DNA of 64,000 nt from positions 30,625 to 94,624 of the forward strand of contig CAZERD010000001.1 of assembly GCA_964515405.1 (NCBI GenBank), given 5' to 3'. Origin of the DNA: CAZERD01 sp964515405 (lineage in GTDB: Bacteria > Campylobacterota_A > Desulfurellia > Desulfurellales > CAZERD01). The position numbers and the translations under genes were made by a program. Under the pieces are notes generated by a model. That model had not been told where the DNA came from. It ran no database searches and saw only the letters and a program-made list of their open reading frames with translations. Of this stretch, positions 1 through 8,960 are shown piece by piece (positions within the stretch are counted from its first letter, which is position 1; each line of letters starts with the position of its first letter).

Positions 1-991
1 ATCTTAGTTGTTTGACTTTTACCTCGGCACATTTTAGGTATCTTTCCACTTTTATCATATGAATCGTGTTGAGTACTTGTTGGTTTATGGCTAAATATGG
101 CGTAGTTATTTGTCCGTTCAGGTTTGATAAAGAACGTGTGCTGGTGTTAATATTACCGTTCAGGAGTACGTTGTATCCATTCTCGGAATATAAGGTTAGG
201 TTCTCCATTTGTAATGTGTTTCTACAGATTTGAATGCTGCCATCAACGGATACATTTGATGCACTGAACATCTTGTAGGTTATAGCGTTTAGTTTTAGGT
301 GGAGTTTGATTTTACCTTGTAGGTGAGCGGTTAGTGAGCCGGATATGGTTTTTATACCGTGGAATGTTTTTCTCAGTTTAACCAGCAATTCAACCGAAAC
401 ATGGTTTCTATGGAGTGTGGCGTTTATGGATGTGTGGTTTGTATTCAAGGTACCGTTGAGTGAAAGGATATTCGTTTTGTTTAACAGGTTGTAGGCAAGA
501 GATATATTTCCTCTGTATCCTATGGATGTGTTGTTGATTTTTAGCTTAATCGAGGACTGTAATACATGTATGTCTGCTGGGATTAGGGGAATGTGTAATG
601 GATCGTGTTTTTTGTCTTTGGTTTTTATTGTTAGGCTGGCATACAGCTTTTTTATGTTTATCTCCCCGAGATACATTTTACCTGAGAATATTTTTGAGAA
701 CAGGAATTTAAAGATGGATACCTTGTCAGATATGTCTTCAGCGCGCACGAGGTTTGTGTTCTGGGATATCCATATGCGTGGAAGGATCACGATAACGTAG
801 GGAAAGTCCCTTTTTACTACTGGGTTGCCCAGTTTGTTTACCCTGAGATTATGTATGGTTTTTAGTTTTTTCAGGATGGTTGAGCGGGATATACCCCCGA
901 CAAGCGGGGGTATAATTACATTCCATGTTACGAGTATTCCTGCTGTTAGAAAGATGAGTAAGCCGAGCAGAAACAAGCCCAGTTTTTTCAT
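1..991 (-). CDS. AsmA-like envelope protein, N-terminal part (runs off the left edge)
   Basis: An open frame of 330 codons reads without a stop from ATG at 991 to the window edge, so the C-terminus is missing. The protein starts MKKLGLFLLGLLIF, a signal anchor or single membrane segment. It continues with long amphipathic, Asn/Ser/Thr-rich beta-type sequence (for example NINTSTRSLSNLNGQI), as in the AsmA/YhdP/TamB group of inner-membrane-anchored proteins linked to lipid traffic to the outer membrane. The start overlaps the stop of the upstream DsbC-like gene by 4 bases (ATGA), so the two are probably translated together. Family placement rests on overall sequence character and the N-terminal anchor; no diagnostic motif was seen. 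A DUF748-type periplasmic protein is an alternative. Confidence 0.65.
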   Translation of the reverse strand, partial: MKKLGLFLLGLLIFLTAGILVTWNVIIPPLVGGISRSTILKKLKTIHNLRVNKLGNPVVKRDFPYVIVILPRIWISQNTNLVRAEDISDKVSIFKFLFSKIFSGKMYLGEINIKKLYASLTIKTKDKKHDPLHIPLIPADIHVLQSSIKLKINNTSIGYRGNISLAYNLLNKTNILSLNGTLNTNHTSINATLHRNHVSVELLVKLRKTFHGIKTISGSLTAHLQGKIKLHLKLNAITYKMFSASNVSVDGSIQICRNTLQMENLTLYSENGYNVLLNGNINTSTRSLSNLNGQITTPYLAINQQVLNTIHMIKVERYLKCAEVKVKQLR

Positions 992-1803
992 TTTATCTCT
1001 TTGGAGAGATTATTAACCCCCTGAATAATAACGGCTTTTTCATCTCCTTCCATTACGAACATCGTTGGTGTGGCATTTATTCTATGACTCATGAGCAGTA
1101 TTACAAGGTCTCTAAGATGCTTGTTGTATTTTTTCTTGAGTTGGTTGTTAATGAGTTTTTTATTTTCATTCACGAGTTTGTCTACATCCGCGAATGATGC
1201 TGCCTCGATCTTGTCAAGGGCCTGCTTTAGTGTACCTGTGGCTTCGTAGTGCCAGAAGAGCAAAGTAGCTTGTACGGAGCGTTCTCCGTGGATTATGAGT
1301 GGCAAGACGTGGAGGGTTATTTTGTTTTCTTTAGCCAGCGACATGAGTGTTTTGAATTCCCTTTTGCAAAATGGGCAGTACGGGTCGCTGAACATATAGA
1401 CCACCGTTTTACCGTTCCCATAGGTCTTGTTTATGCTTTTGGGGAATTTCTTAATGAACTTTGTGAACCAGCTAACGTCAACGGCTACATGTTCTATACT
1501 GTTTTTGGGTAGAACCCTGTAGAGTTTTCCATCTTTCATTTTCAGAACCACAGGAATAACTCTTTTCTTATTGTGGGATACCCAGATGTAGGAATTTATG
1601 ACTGTCCCTGTGGTTTTGTTCTTTATAGATACTTTAAGTGTGTCGTAACCTTTTATTTGTTCTTTATTTGTCTTCTTGATGGAGAACTCCATGTTTGGTG
1701 GTATGAAATGCTTTACTATGTTTCTGTAGGTTTTCATTTCCCCTGCGAGTGCGGTTCCGGTGATGAATACAAACATCAGCATCCCTATAAGGATCTTTTT
1801 CAC
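988..1803 (-). CDS. DsbC/DsbG-like periplasmic thiol:disulfide interchange protein
   Basis: 271 residues, starting at GTG behind a G-rich ribosome site. A signal peptide (MKKILIGMLMFVFITGTALA) is followed by a ~100-residue N-terminal region and a thioredoxin fold. The active site CPFC lies at about residues 143-146 in FSDPYCPFC, and the cis-proline loop NATPTMFV is near residue 245. The layout resembles DsbC/DsbG isomerases or one-domain thioredoxin-like oxidoreductases of anaerobes. It should act in the periplasm on protein disulfides. No DsbD-like reductant is in the window. It overlaps the AsmA-like gene by 4 bases. Confidence 0.85.
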   Translation of the reverse strand: MKKILIGMLMFVFITGTALAGEMKTYRNIVKHFIPPNMEFSIKKTNKEQIKGYDTLKVSIKNKTTGTVINSYIWVSHNKKRVIPVVLKMKDGKLYRVLPKNSIEHVAVDVSWFTKFIKKFPKSINKTYGNGKTVVYMFSDPYCPFCKREFKTLMSLAKENKITLHVLPLIIHGERSVQATLLFWHYEATGTLKQALDKIEAASFADVDKLVNENKKLINNQLKKKYNKHLRDLVILLMSHRINATPTMFVMEGDEKAVIIQGVNNLSKEIK

Positions 1804-1835
1804 ATTGCACCCCCTAAAGCTTTATCTATATTAAA

Positions 1836-1865
1836 AGTATATCAAAAAATAACTATGTTGCACAA
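1836..1865 (-). promoter_or_regulatory. Candidate sigma70-type promoter for the DsbC-like gene
   Basis: On the minus strand a TTGTGC box (1860-1865) and a TATACT box (1836-1841) are 18 bases apart, about 30 bases upstream of the GTG start. The -35 box lies in the last codons of the ABC ATPase gene, so this would be an internal promoter after the importer genes. Confidence 0.4.
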
Positions 1866-2932
1866 GTGGTTTGGGAGTGTTTTTCCACTATCTTTACATG
1901 CTCTGGTTTTACGGAGAGGTAGATAGATTTTCCTATGTCTATGTCCAGGTAATACATAGTGTATTTGGGTACGCATAGATCTACGCTGAATGGTTCCCTG
2001 GCGAATGTGATGAGAAATTCGTGTCCCTGTGGGATGATATCTTTAACTTTTACTTCGACAGCGTTTAACCGGTATTCGCTTTTCATTGGCTTTCTGCCAA
2101 ACAGGAATATATTTTCAGGTCTTATCGCTACGTTCACCGTCTTTTCCTTGATCACAGTATCATGGCTTAGGAACTCCACACCTTTAACCTCAACACTGGT
2201 TAGTTTTTTTATTTGTTTGACTGTTCCATCAAATAAGAATGTGCCGACGAACGATGCCACGAACTGGGAATTAGGTGTGTACGCGACTTCTCTGGTTGTC
2301 CCGGACTGTAAGATTCTGCCATGATCTATGATTGCTATCCTGTTGGCCAGCGACCACACATCTTCCATGTCATGGGTTACGTGAATTACAGTCATGTGTA
2401 TGTTGTTTATGGCTTTTCTTATTATCTGCCGTGCCATGCTTTTTGTTTGGTGATCCAAGGCGGAGAAGGGTTCATCCATGAGTATGAGCTTGGGTTCAAC
2501 TATCAGAGCCCTTGCCAGCGCTACTCTTTGTTTTTCCCCGCCTGATAGTGACTCTGGCTTCCTGTCAAGCAGGTGGTCTATATGGAACATTCTCGCCATT
2601 TCTTTAACGCTATAAGTGGGGTTTGGCTTTTTTTTCAGGCCGTAGGCTATGTTGCTTGAGACACTCATATGGGGAAACAGAGCGTAGTCTTGATAAACTA
2701 TCCCTATGTTTCTTTCCTCTGTGTCTAGTTCTGTTATGTTTTTTCCCTCCAGTTCTATCTTGCCACTCACAGGTCTGTGAAATCCTACTATGGTTTCCAA
2801 AAGTACCGTTTTACCTGCGCCTGTTGGGCCTACGATGGCAAGATAGTCACCCTTTCTGAGGTTCAAGGATATGTTGTTGAGATGAAAGTCACCAACTATT
2901 ATGCTAAGGTTTTCTACTCTAAGAAAGTCCAT
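1853..2932 (-). CDS. Molybdate/tungstate-type ABC importer, ATP-binding protein
   Basis: 359 residues. Walker A GPTGAGKT lies near residue 35, the signature LSGGEKQR near 130, Walker B LILMDEP near 150, and the H-loop VTHDMEDV near 185. A C-terminal TOBE-type region contains VAIRPENIFLFGRK. The C-terminal domain and the CysU/ModB-type partner point to oxyanion import (molybdate, tungstate or sulfate class). The start overlaps the permease by 14 bases. Tungstate is favoured because the same window encodes a tungsten-type aldehyde oxidoreductase, but that is inference. No substrate-binding protein gene lies beside the pair. Confidence 0.85.
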   Translation of the reverse strand: MDFLRVENLSIIVGDFHLNNISLNLRKGDYLAIVGPTGAGKTVLLETIVGFHRPVSGKIELEGKNITELDTEERNIGIVYQDYALFPHMSVSSNIAYGLKKKPNPTYSVKEMARMFHIDHLLDRKPESLSGGEKQRVALARALIVEPKLILMDEPFSALDHQTKSMARQIIRKAINNIHMTVIHVTHDMEDVWSLANRIAIIDHGRILQSGTTREVAYTPNSQFVASFVGTFLFDGTVKQIKKLTSVEVKGVEFLSHDTVIKEKTVNVAIRPENIFLFGRKPMKSEYRLNAVEVKVKDIIPQGHEFLITFAREPFSVDLCVPKYTMYYLDIDIGKSIYLSVKPEHVKIVEKHSQTTCAT

Positions 2933-3695
2933 GGATCTTGCTCACCTTCTCGAAGAGGAATATTGCTACGAACGAAACAGCGATAAGTACAAGTCCGCTG
3001 GCTATTGCCATACCTATGTTTCCGTAGGATATGTTTAGGTACAGGGCTATTGGTAGGGTCTCGGTTTTCATGTATGTGCCTCCTGCGAGTATTAACACGG
3101 AGCCAAACGCTCCTATAGAGCGCGCAAATGCTATTATCATGGCTCCTATTAATCCCCTTGAGGAAAGGGGGAGGGAAATCTTTAAAAATGTTTCAAATCC
3201 AGAATAGCCTAAGCTTCTTGATACGAATTCAAATCTGGGGTTGATGTAATCAAATGTGGCTTTAACGAGCTGTATAGCATAGGGTAGAGCTGTGAAGAAT
3301 TCGGCTGTTATAACACCTAGCTTTGTGAATACGAAATTTATCCCGATGGAAGCGAACAGTTTCCCAAGGACGGTGTTTCCAAACAGGAGCAGGAGGCAGA
3401 GTCCAAGAAGGAGTTCTGGAAAGGCAAGGGGGAGGTCTATAATGGACTGTAGTATGTCTCTTCCGAAGAAAGGAAAACGGGATAGGCTGTACCCTATTGG
3501 GATGCTTACGAGCATTGTTATTGCTGTAGCTATAATGGATGTTGTGATAGAAAGGCGTAGAGAGAATAGCATTTCTCTACCTGTGAGGTCTGTTAGTAGT
3601 TCGTGCCAGTTGGCTACGAAAAAAAGCGAGCCTATAGCAAAGAGCAGAATAACCATGATGGTTATAGATATTAGGATGAATATTCTTCTGAACAT
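2919..3695 (-). CDS. Molybdate/tungstate-type ABC importer, permease
   Basis: 258 residues with about six hydrophobic segments. The binding-protein-dependent permease loop is recognisable around residues 160-195 (SRSLGYSGFETFLKISLP, followed by GAMIIAFARSIGAFGSV), as in ModB/TupB/CysU. It forms the membrane channel for the adjacent ATPase. An in-frame TAA lies three codons before the ATG, so the start cannot be further upstream. There is no clear Shine-Dalgarno sequence before this ATG. Transcription likely begins at the promoter near 3807-3835, leaving a leader of about 105 bases. Confidence 0.85.
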   Translation of the reverse strand: MFRRIFILISITIMVILLFAIGSLFFVANWHELLTDLTGREMLFSLRLSITTSIIATAITMLVSIPIGYSLSRFPFFGRDILQSIIDLPLAFPELLLGLCLLLLFGNTVLGKLFASIGINFVFTKLGVITAEFFTALPYAIQLVKATFDYINPRFEFVSRSLGYSGFETFLKISLPLSSRGLIGAMIIAFARSIGAFGSVLILAGGTYMKTETLPIALYLNISYGNIGMAIASGLVLIAVSFVAIFLFEKVSKIHGLS

Positions 3696-3800
3696 GGGTG
3701 TTTAGGGGAAAGTTTTTTTTCTTTGTACTGAGATTTGGATTGGAGTTTTTTTGGTGATGAGAACGAAGCAGATCCCCATCTGAGCCTCCCTCACTATTTC
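3696..3800 (-). promoter_or_regulatory. Structured 5' leader upstream of the tungstate/molybdate importer
   Basis: The predicted transcript start near 3800 leaves about 105 untranslated bases before the permease ATG. Within them CAGAT-GGGG-ATCTG can form a 5-pair hairpin, enclosed by GTGA and TCAC segments that can pair around it. The Moco/Tuco riboswitch would be the obvious expectation for this operon, but I cannot match its consensus by eye. It is reported as a candidate regulatory leader only. Confidence 0.35.
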
Positions 3801-3806
3801 TAGTTG

Positions 3807-3835
3807 AATATATCGCACTTTGGTAATATTGTCAA
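3807..3835 (-). promoter_or_regulatory. Strong sigma70-type promoter for the tungstate/molybdate importer
   Basis: On the minus strand a perfect TTGACA (3830-3835) is followed after exactly 17 bases by TATATT (3807-3812). It sits between the Moco-carrier-like gene and the permease, oriented toward the importer. Confidence 0.75.
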
Positions 3836-3907
3836 TAAAGCAAAAAGGTAAGTTCTGCTAACTATACTTGTATTGTAATGTGTGTAACCCCTTGGTTGGC
3901 TTTTCCT

Positions 3908-4369
3908 TTACCGATACACAAGGTTCTTTTTTATTTCGCTTAAGGCCTCCTGAGGGGAGGTTACGTAGACTGTTCCTTCGAGTCTCCAATTACATTTTAG
4001 ACAGACTACATCTTTTCCCAGGTTCAGGGCAAATGAAATTTCGTTTAGCGTTCCATACCTACCTTCAATAGCTACTATGTGGTCTGCTGAGTTTACTATA
4101 ATGTAATTTCTTGCAAATCCCATACCTGTGCTTATTGGTATTTTTATATATGGGTTTGCTTCTGACTTTGAGTCGGAAGGCAGTATCCCTACAGTGAGTC
4201 CATCATGTTCGTAGGCTCCCTTGCTGGCTGCTTCCATTATTCCTCCTCTTCCGCCGCATATTAGGATATAGCCTTCCTGTGCTATTAGTTTTCCCATCTC
4301 ATAGGCTATTGTTTTCCCCCTCTCTGAGGGAATCTCTGACCCTATAACTGCTATCATAGGCTGATTCAT
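3908..4369 (-). CDS. TIGR00725/LOG-fold protein, Moco-carrier-like
   Basis: 153 residues. The N-terminal IAVIGSEIP and the glycine loop ICGGRGGIMEAASKGA (about residues 38-53) mark a Rossmann-like SLOG/lysine-decarboxylase-like fold. The region GMGFARNYIIVNSADHIVAIEG continues the pattern. Proteins of this length and motif set belong to the TIGR00725 group, some of which bind molybdenum cofactor. The gene follows uvrA with one intervening base and has a GGAGG ribosome site inside the uvrA stop region, so it is the last gene of the uvrA operon. It lies directly upstream of the tungstate-type importer, which is consistent with a cofactor role but does not prove it. Confidence 0.75.
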   Translation of the reverse strand: MNQPMIAVIGSEIPSERGKTIAYEMGKLIAQEGYILICGGRGGIMEAASKGAYEHDGLTVGILPSDSKSEANPYIKIPISTGMGFARNYIIVNSADHIVAIEGRYGTLNEISFALNLGKDVVCLKCNWRLEGTVYVTSPQEALSEIKKNLVYR

Positions 4370-4370
4370 G

Positions 4371-7175
4371 TTAACCTCCGAGGATCCTTCTCAGGTATTT
4401 TGTTGTGTGGGTGTTAAAGGAGTTGACTATTTCTCTAGGAGAACCGAAGGCAACTACTTCTCCACCCATGTCACCACTCTCTGGGCCGAGGTCTATTATG
4501 TAGTCTGCAGATTTAATGATGTCAAGATTATGTTCTATTATGATAACGCTATTGCCTTTTTCTACGAGGCGGTTTAGCACCTTGATTAACTTTTTGATGT
4601 CGTCCATATGAAGGCCTATTGATGGTTCATCGAGTATGTATATGGTTTTGCCGGTGGGCGGCTGTATGAGGTGCTTTGCTATTTTCACCCTCTGGGCCTC
4701 TCCGCCGGATAGGGTGGTCGCGCTCTGGCCAAGTTTCAGGTAGCCTAGTCCGACCTCTCTTAAGGTGTTCAGTTTGGAAGCTACCCTTGGTATATCGCGG
4801 AAAAATTCGTAGGCTTGGCTAATTGTCATTTCAAGGACATCGTATATACTTTTCCCATTGTATTTGATTGAAAGTGTTTGGTCGTTGTATCTTTTCCCCT
4901 TGCATAGGTCGCATTTTACATAGATATCAGGTAGAAATTGCATCTCTATCTTTATTAAACCTTCTCCTTTACACTTTTCACATCTTCCCCCTTTAACGTT
5001 GAAGCTGAATCTTGATGGAGTAAATCCTCTTGCTTTTGCATCCTGTGTCTTTGCGAACAGTTCTCTCATGTCTGTGAACACCCCGGTATAGGTAGCAGGA
5101 TTACTTCGGGGAGTTCTTCCTATGGGTGTTTGGTCTATCTTTATGATTTTGTCTATTAGATGGAGATGGTTTATTCCGTCGCATCTGTCAGAAGGTGGGG
5201 TTTTCCCGTGAAGTACGGCTTCTATGTACTCATAAAAGCAGTCCAGAATAAGGCTTGATTTTCCTGATCCTGAAACGCCGGTCACACATACGAAGCATTC
5301 GGTTGGTATCTTTACGTTTATATTTTTGAGGTTATGAACTTTTGCTCCCTTTATCAGTAGAAAGTTTTGGGGTTTTCTATAGTGCTGTGGGGGTTCTATG
5401 GCGAGTTTTTTTGATAGGTAGAGTCCAGTGAGCGAACGGGGGTTATTTTCTATTTCTTCAGGAGTTCCTGTGGCTGTTATTTTACCACCCTCCCTGCCGG
5501 CCCCTGGGCCCATGTCTATGATGTGATCGGCTGCCCTTATAATCATTTCGTCGTGTTCTACAACTATTACGGTGTTATCTTTGTCTCTGAGATTTTTTAG
5601 GGTCTGTATGAGTACGTCTGTGTCCTTTGGGTGTAGACCTATGGATGGTTCGTCCATTACATAGGTTATGCCTTCCAATCTACTACCTACCTGGGTTGCT
5701 AGTCTTATTCTTTGGGATTCGCCTCCTGATAGGGTGGAGGCTCCCCTGTTTAGGGTCAGATATCCGAGGCCAGCGTCTATAAGAAACCTCAGCCGAGTTT
5801 TTATTTCTTTGAGCAGTCTTGAGGCTATGTTCAGCCTGAACTCATCTAGGGTTTCCTCCAGCTTTTTGAAGAAGATGTACGAATCGGATATGGATAGATT
5901 TGCTACCTCCATGATGTTTTTGTTCAGGAGCTTTACAGAAAGGCTTTCTCTGTTTAGTCTCATGCCGTTGCATGCAGGACAAGGTATGTTGTTCATCAGG
6001 TTTAGTATATCGTTTCTGACATTTGGGGATTCTGTCTCTGAGAATTGTTTTGATATGAGTTTTATTACACCTTCCCATCTTATTTTGGTTTTTCCCATCA
6101 TGGGATACTTTAGTTCTATCTCTTCCGTATATCCGTGAAGTATTATATCTTGGTGTCTCTTAGGGAGTTTGTTAAAAGGTGTGTATATGTCTATGCCTAA
6201 TCCCAATGCTACTCGGAATAGGAGTTGTTGATAATACTTATGTCTGAGTTTGTTCCATATGGTTATTGCTCCTTCCCTTAGGGACAGATTTGGGTTGGGT
6301 ATAAGTTTCTTTACATCAAGTTGGTGTTTTACACCGATTCCGAAACACTCTTCACATGCTCCAAGTGGGGAGTTGAATGAAAAGCTCTGTGGGGTTATAG
6401 GTTTGTAACTTATTCCGCAATACGGACATGCGAAGTGTTCGGAAAATATTTCTTCTTCGTTGCTATCTATGTCTTTTACATATACTACGCCTGAGCCAAG
6501 CTTTAGTGCTAATTCCACGGATTCTGAGATGCGCTGCTTGGACTTGTTTGACACTTTCAATCTATCAACCACGAGAAAGATATTGTGCTTCTTGTTGCGG
6601 TCTAATTCTATATCTTCGTCCAGAAATTTCATCTGATTGTCTACAATTACCCTGAGGAACCCCTCTTTGGCAAGCTTCTCAAACTCGTTTTTGAATGTTC
6701 CCTTTCTGTTCAGGGCTACAGGTGCAAGTATTAGGATTCTTCTACCGGGGTTCTGAATTAGCGTGTTTATTATTGTTTCAGGGGTTTGCTTTGTTATTCT
6801 TCTGCCACAAGAATAACAGAATGCTTCTCCTGTATGAGCGTAGAGCAGCCTCATATAATCATATATCTCTGTAACTGTTCCAACTGTGGAACGTGGGTTA
6901 TTTGATATTGGCTTTTGATCAATGCTGATAGTTGGTGATAGACCTTTTATTTCATCAACATTTGGTTTGTCTATTTTATCTAGAAATTGCCTTGCATAAG
7001 CACTCAATGATTGGATGTAGTTTCTTTGTCCTTCAGCGTGTAATATATCAAAGGCAAGTGTAGATTTACCTGAGCCAGATGGCCCCGTGATTACCGTGAG
7101 GCTTGATTTTGGTATCCTAACATCTATGTTTTTTAGGTTGTGTTCTCTTGCTCCTTTTACTTCTATGTATTTCAT
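4371..7175 (-). CDS. uvrA: Excinuclease ABC subunit A
   Basis: 934 residues, the normal length for UvrA. This DNA-damage sensor of nucleotide excision repair hands lesions to UvrB. Two ABC ATPase modules are visible: Walker A GPSGSGKST (about 31-39) and GVSGSGKSS (about 640), with signatures LSGGESQRIRLA and LSGGEAQRVKIA, each followed by a DEPSIGLH block. Zinc-finger cysteine pairs include CYSCG, CPYCG, CEKCKGEG and CDLCKGKR. The start overlaps the stop of dnaB by 4 bases (ATGA). No uvrB or uvrC is in the window. Confidence 0.98.
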   Translation of the reverse strand: MKYIEVKGAREHNLKNIDVRIPKSSLTVITGPSGSGKSTLAFDILHAEGQRNYIQSLSAYARQFLDKIDKPNVDEIKGLSPTISIDQKPISNNPRSTVGTVTEIYDYMRLLYAHTGEAFCYSCGRRITKQTPETIINTLIQNPGRRILILAPVALNRKGTFKNEFEKLAKEGFLRVIVDNQMKFLDEDIELDRNKKHNIFLVVDRLKVSNKSKQRISESVELALKLGSGVVYVKDIDSNEEEIFSEHFACPYCGISYKPITPQSFSFNSPLGACEECFGIGVKHQLDVKKLIPNPNLSLREGAITIWNKLRHKYYQQLLFRVALGLGIDIYTPFNKLPKRHQDIILHGYTEEIELKYPMMGKTKIRWEGVIKLISKQFSETESPNVRNDILNLMNNIPCPACNGMRLNRESLSVKLLNKNIMEVANLSISDSYIFFKKLEETLDEFRLNIASRLLKEIKTRLRFLIDAGLGYLTLNRGASTLSGGESQRIRLATQVGSRLEGITYVMDEPSIGLHPKDTDVLIQTLKNLRDKDNTVIVVEHDEMIIRAADHIIDMGPGAGREGGKITATGTPEEIENNPRSLTGLYLSKKLAIEPPQHYRKPQNFLLIKGAKVHNLKNINVKIPTECFVCVTGVSGSGKSSLILDCFYEYIEAVLHGKTPPSDRCDGINHLHLIDKIIKIDQTPIGRTPRSNPATYTGVFTDMRELFAKTQDAKARGFTPSRFSFNVKGGRCEKCKGEGLIKIEMQFLPDIYVKCDLCKGKRYNDQTLSIKYNGKSIYDVLEMTISQAYEFFRDIPRVASKLNTLREVGLGYLKLGQSATTLSGGEAQRVKIAKHLIQPPTGKTIYILDEPSIGLHMDDIKKLIKVLNRLVEKGNSVIIIEHNLDIIKSADYIIDLGPESGDMGGEVVAFGSPREIVNSFNTHTTKYLRRILGG

Positions 7176-8518
7176 GTAGTGGTGGTGTAAACGAAGTCGG
7201 GTTTTACCATGTCTTTGAATGTGGTAGTTTCCTTTTGGAACACGAGTTTTACTGTACCCATTGGGCCATTTCTTTGTTTACCGATAATTATTTCGGCTAT
7301 GTTTTTGTTTTCTTCCTTGTTCTTATGGTATACTTCATCTCTGTATATAAACATAATCAGGTCAGCATCTTGTTCGATGGCCCCAGAGTCTCTTAGATCT
7401 GCCATAACAGGTCTTTTGTCTTCCCTGAGTTCTACTCCCCTATTTAGCTGTGATAGTGCTACTATTGGGATGTCCATCTCTTTTGCTAATATTTTTAGTG
7501 CCCTGGATATTTCTGATAACTCTTGGGTTCTGTTCTTTGTGGTGTTGCCTTGGATCAGTTGGAGGTAGTCTATAATAGCCATATCTATTTCCTTCTCAAG
7601 CTTCATTTTCCTGAGCCTTGTTCTTATGTCTGTGACCGTTGACAGGGAGGAATCATCTATGTATATCCTTGTTCTTTTAAGCTTGTCCAAGGCTTTGATT
7701 AGAGAGTCCCATTCGGTATTTCTTATGAACCCAGTTCTTATTTTGGAGAATTCTATACCTGATACGGATGAGAGCATTCTGAGTATGAGTTGTCTTGATG
7801 TCATTTCCAGGCTGAATATTCCAGTACTTATCCCGTGCTGCAATGAGGCATTTAGGGCTATGTTAATGGCTAAAGAAGTTTTACCCATGCTTGGTCTGCC
7901 GGCTATTATTATAAGATCTCCTCTTTGGAACCCGCTGGTTTTTTCATCAAGATCTGCGAATCCAGTTGGTATGCCTGTTAGCACACTATCCCTTTTTCTT
8001 AAAGCCTCCAAATAGTTCAATGTCTCATCCAGCATGGATTCCACTGAGGTATAACCGGTGGATTTTCTGCTAGATATGTCAAAGATACTTTTCTCAGCGA
8101 AGTCTATGATTATGTCTATGTCTTCTGGTTCCTCGTATGCTATCTCTGCTATTTCGTTGGCTGTGTGGATCAGTTCTCTCAACACAGCTTTCTTATGTAT
8201 AATTTCAGCATAGTATCGGGCATTGCCTGGGGCTGGTAGGTGTTCAAATAGGGATGTTAGATAGCTTAGTCCACCGACTTTTTCAAGTTCGCCTTTTTCC
8301 TTTAAAGTTTCGGTAACTATGACAAAGTCGAACGGAAACCCTTTCGCATGAAGGTGTTTTAAAACCTCAAAGATGATAGAGTGTCTTTCATCGTAAAAGT
8401 CCCCAGAATCAATAATTTCAAGCACGTCAAGTATTTTTGAACTGTCGAGCACAAGAGAGCATAGCAAGGCTCTCTCTGCCTCAATCGATTGGGGAAAGGA
8501 TCTTTTAACGTCACTCAT
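7172..8518 (-). CDS. dnaB: Replicative DNA helicase DnaB
   Basis: 448 residues. An N-terminal helical domain (SIEAERALLCSLV) is joined by a linker to a RecA-like ATPase with Walker A GRPSMGKTS (about 207), the B-type motif IIDYLQLI and the C-terminal GKQRNGPMGTV block. It is the hexameric fork helicase. No intein or insertion was seen. It overlaps rplI by 8 bases and uvrA by 4. Placement after rpsF-ssb-rpsR-rplI is a common bacterial arrangement. Confidence 0.98.
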   Translation of the reverse strand: MSDVKRSFPQSIEAERALLCSLVLDSSKILDVLEIIDSGDFYDERHSIIFEVLKHLHAKGFPFDFVIVTETLKEKGELEKVGGLSYLTSLFEHLPAPGNARYYAEIIHKKAVLRELIHTANEIAEIAYEEPEDIDIIIDFAEKSIFDISSRKSTGYTSVESMLDETLNYLEALRKRDSVLTGIPTGFADLDEKTSGFQRGDLIIIAGRPSMGKTSLAINIALNASLQHGISTGIFSLEMTSRQLILRMLSSVSGIEFSKIRTGFIRNTEWDSLIKALDKLKRTRIYIDDSSLSTVTDIRTRLRKMKLEKEIDMAIIDYLQLIQGNTTKNRTQELSEISRALKILAKEMDIPIVALSQLNRGVELREDKRPVMADLRDSGAIEQDADLIMFIYRDEVYHKNKEENKNIAEIIIGKQRNGPMGTVKLVFQKETTTFKDMVKPDFVYTTTT

Positions 8519-8957
8519 CCACGGGAATGACCTTCAACTTTACGATGGCTTTTATATCTCTAAAGATGGCCACGGGTATTTCATATTCCCCGATACTTTT
8601 TATCGTCTCCGTTTTTATCTGTTTTCTATTGATGTTTATACCCTTTTCTTTGAGAGCTTCTGAAATTTCACTGGCTGTTACTGAGCCAAACAATCTGCCC
8701 TTTTCTCCGGTCTTTGCTTTTATTTCTATTCTCACGCCATTCAGTTTTTCTCTGAGGGATTCAGCTTCCTTCAATTTCCTTTCGATTTTTCTGGCTATCG
8801 CTTTCTGTTTATCTTCTATGAGCTTCATATTTTTTTTGGTCGCAGGGAGAACCTTGCCTCTGGGTATGAGGTAGTTCCTAGCATATCCATCCTTTACCTC
8901 TTTGACAGCTCCAGCGTACCCTAGCTTTTCTATATCTTCAAGCAGTATAACCTTCAT
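8511..8957 (-). CDS. rplI: Ribosomal protein bL9
   Basis: 148 residues, the usual length. The N-terminal motif MKVILLEDIEKLGYAGAV is followed by GYARNYLIPRG, the bL9 signature. A long Lys/Glu-rich connecting helix and the C-terminal domain with GSVTASEIS follow. It is a structural protein of the large subunit. It lies 3 bases after rpsR. Confidence 0.98.
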   Translation of the reverse strand: MKVILLEDIEKLGYAGAVKEVKDGYARNYLIPRGKVLPATKKNMKLIEDKQKAIARKIERKLKEAESLREKLNGVRIEIKAKTGEKGRLFGSVTASEISEALKEKGININRKQIKTETIKSIGEYEIPVAIFRDIKAIVKLKVIPVDE

Positions 8958-8960
8958 ATC

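Noticed and set aside
3780..3792. GCCTCCC on the plus strand, reminiscent of a Moco riboswitch core
   Set aside because: It lies on the strand opposite to the importer message and there is no plus-strand gene downstream.
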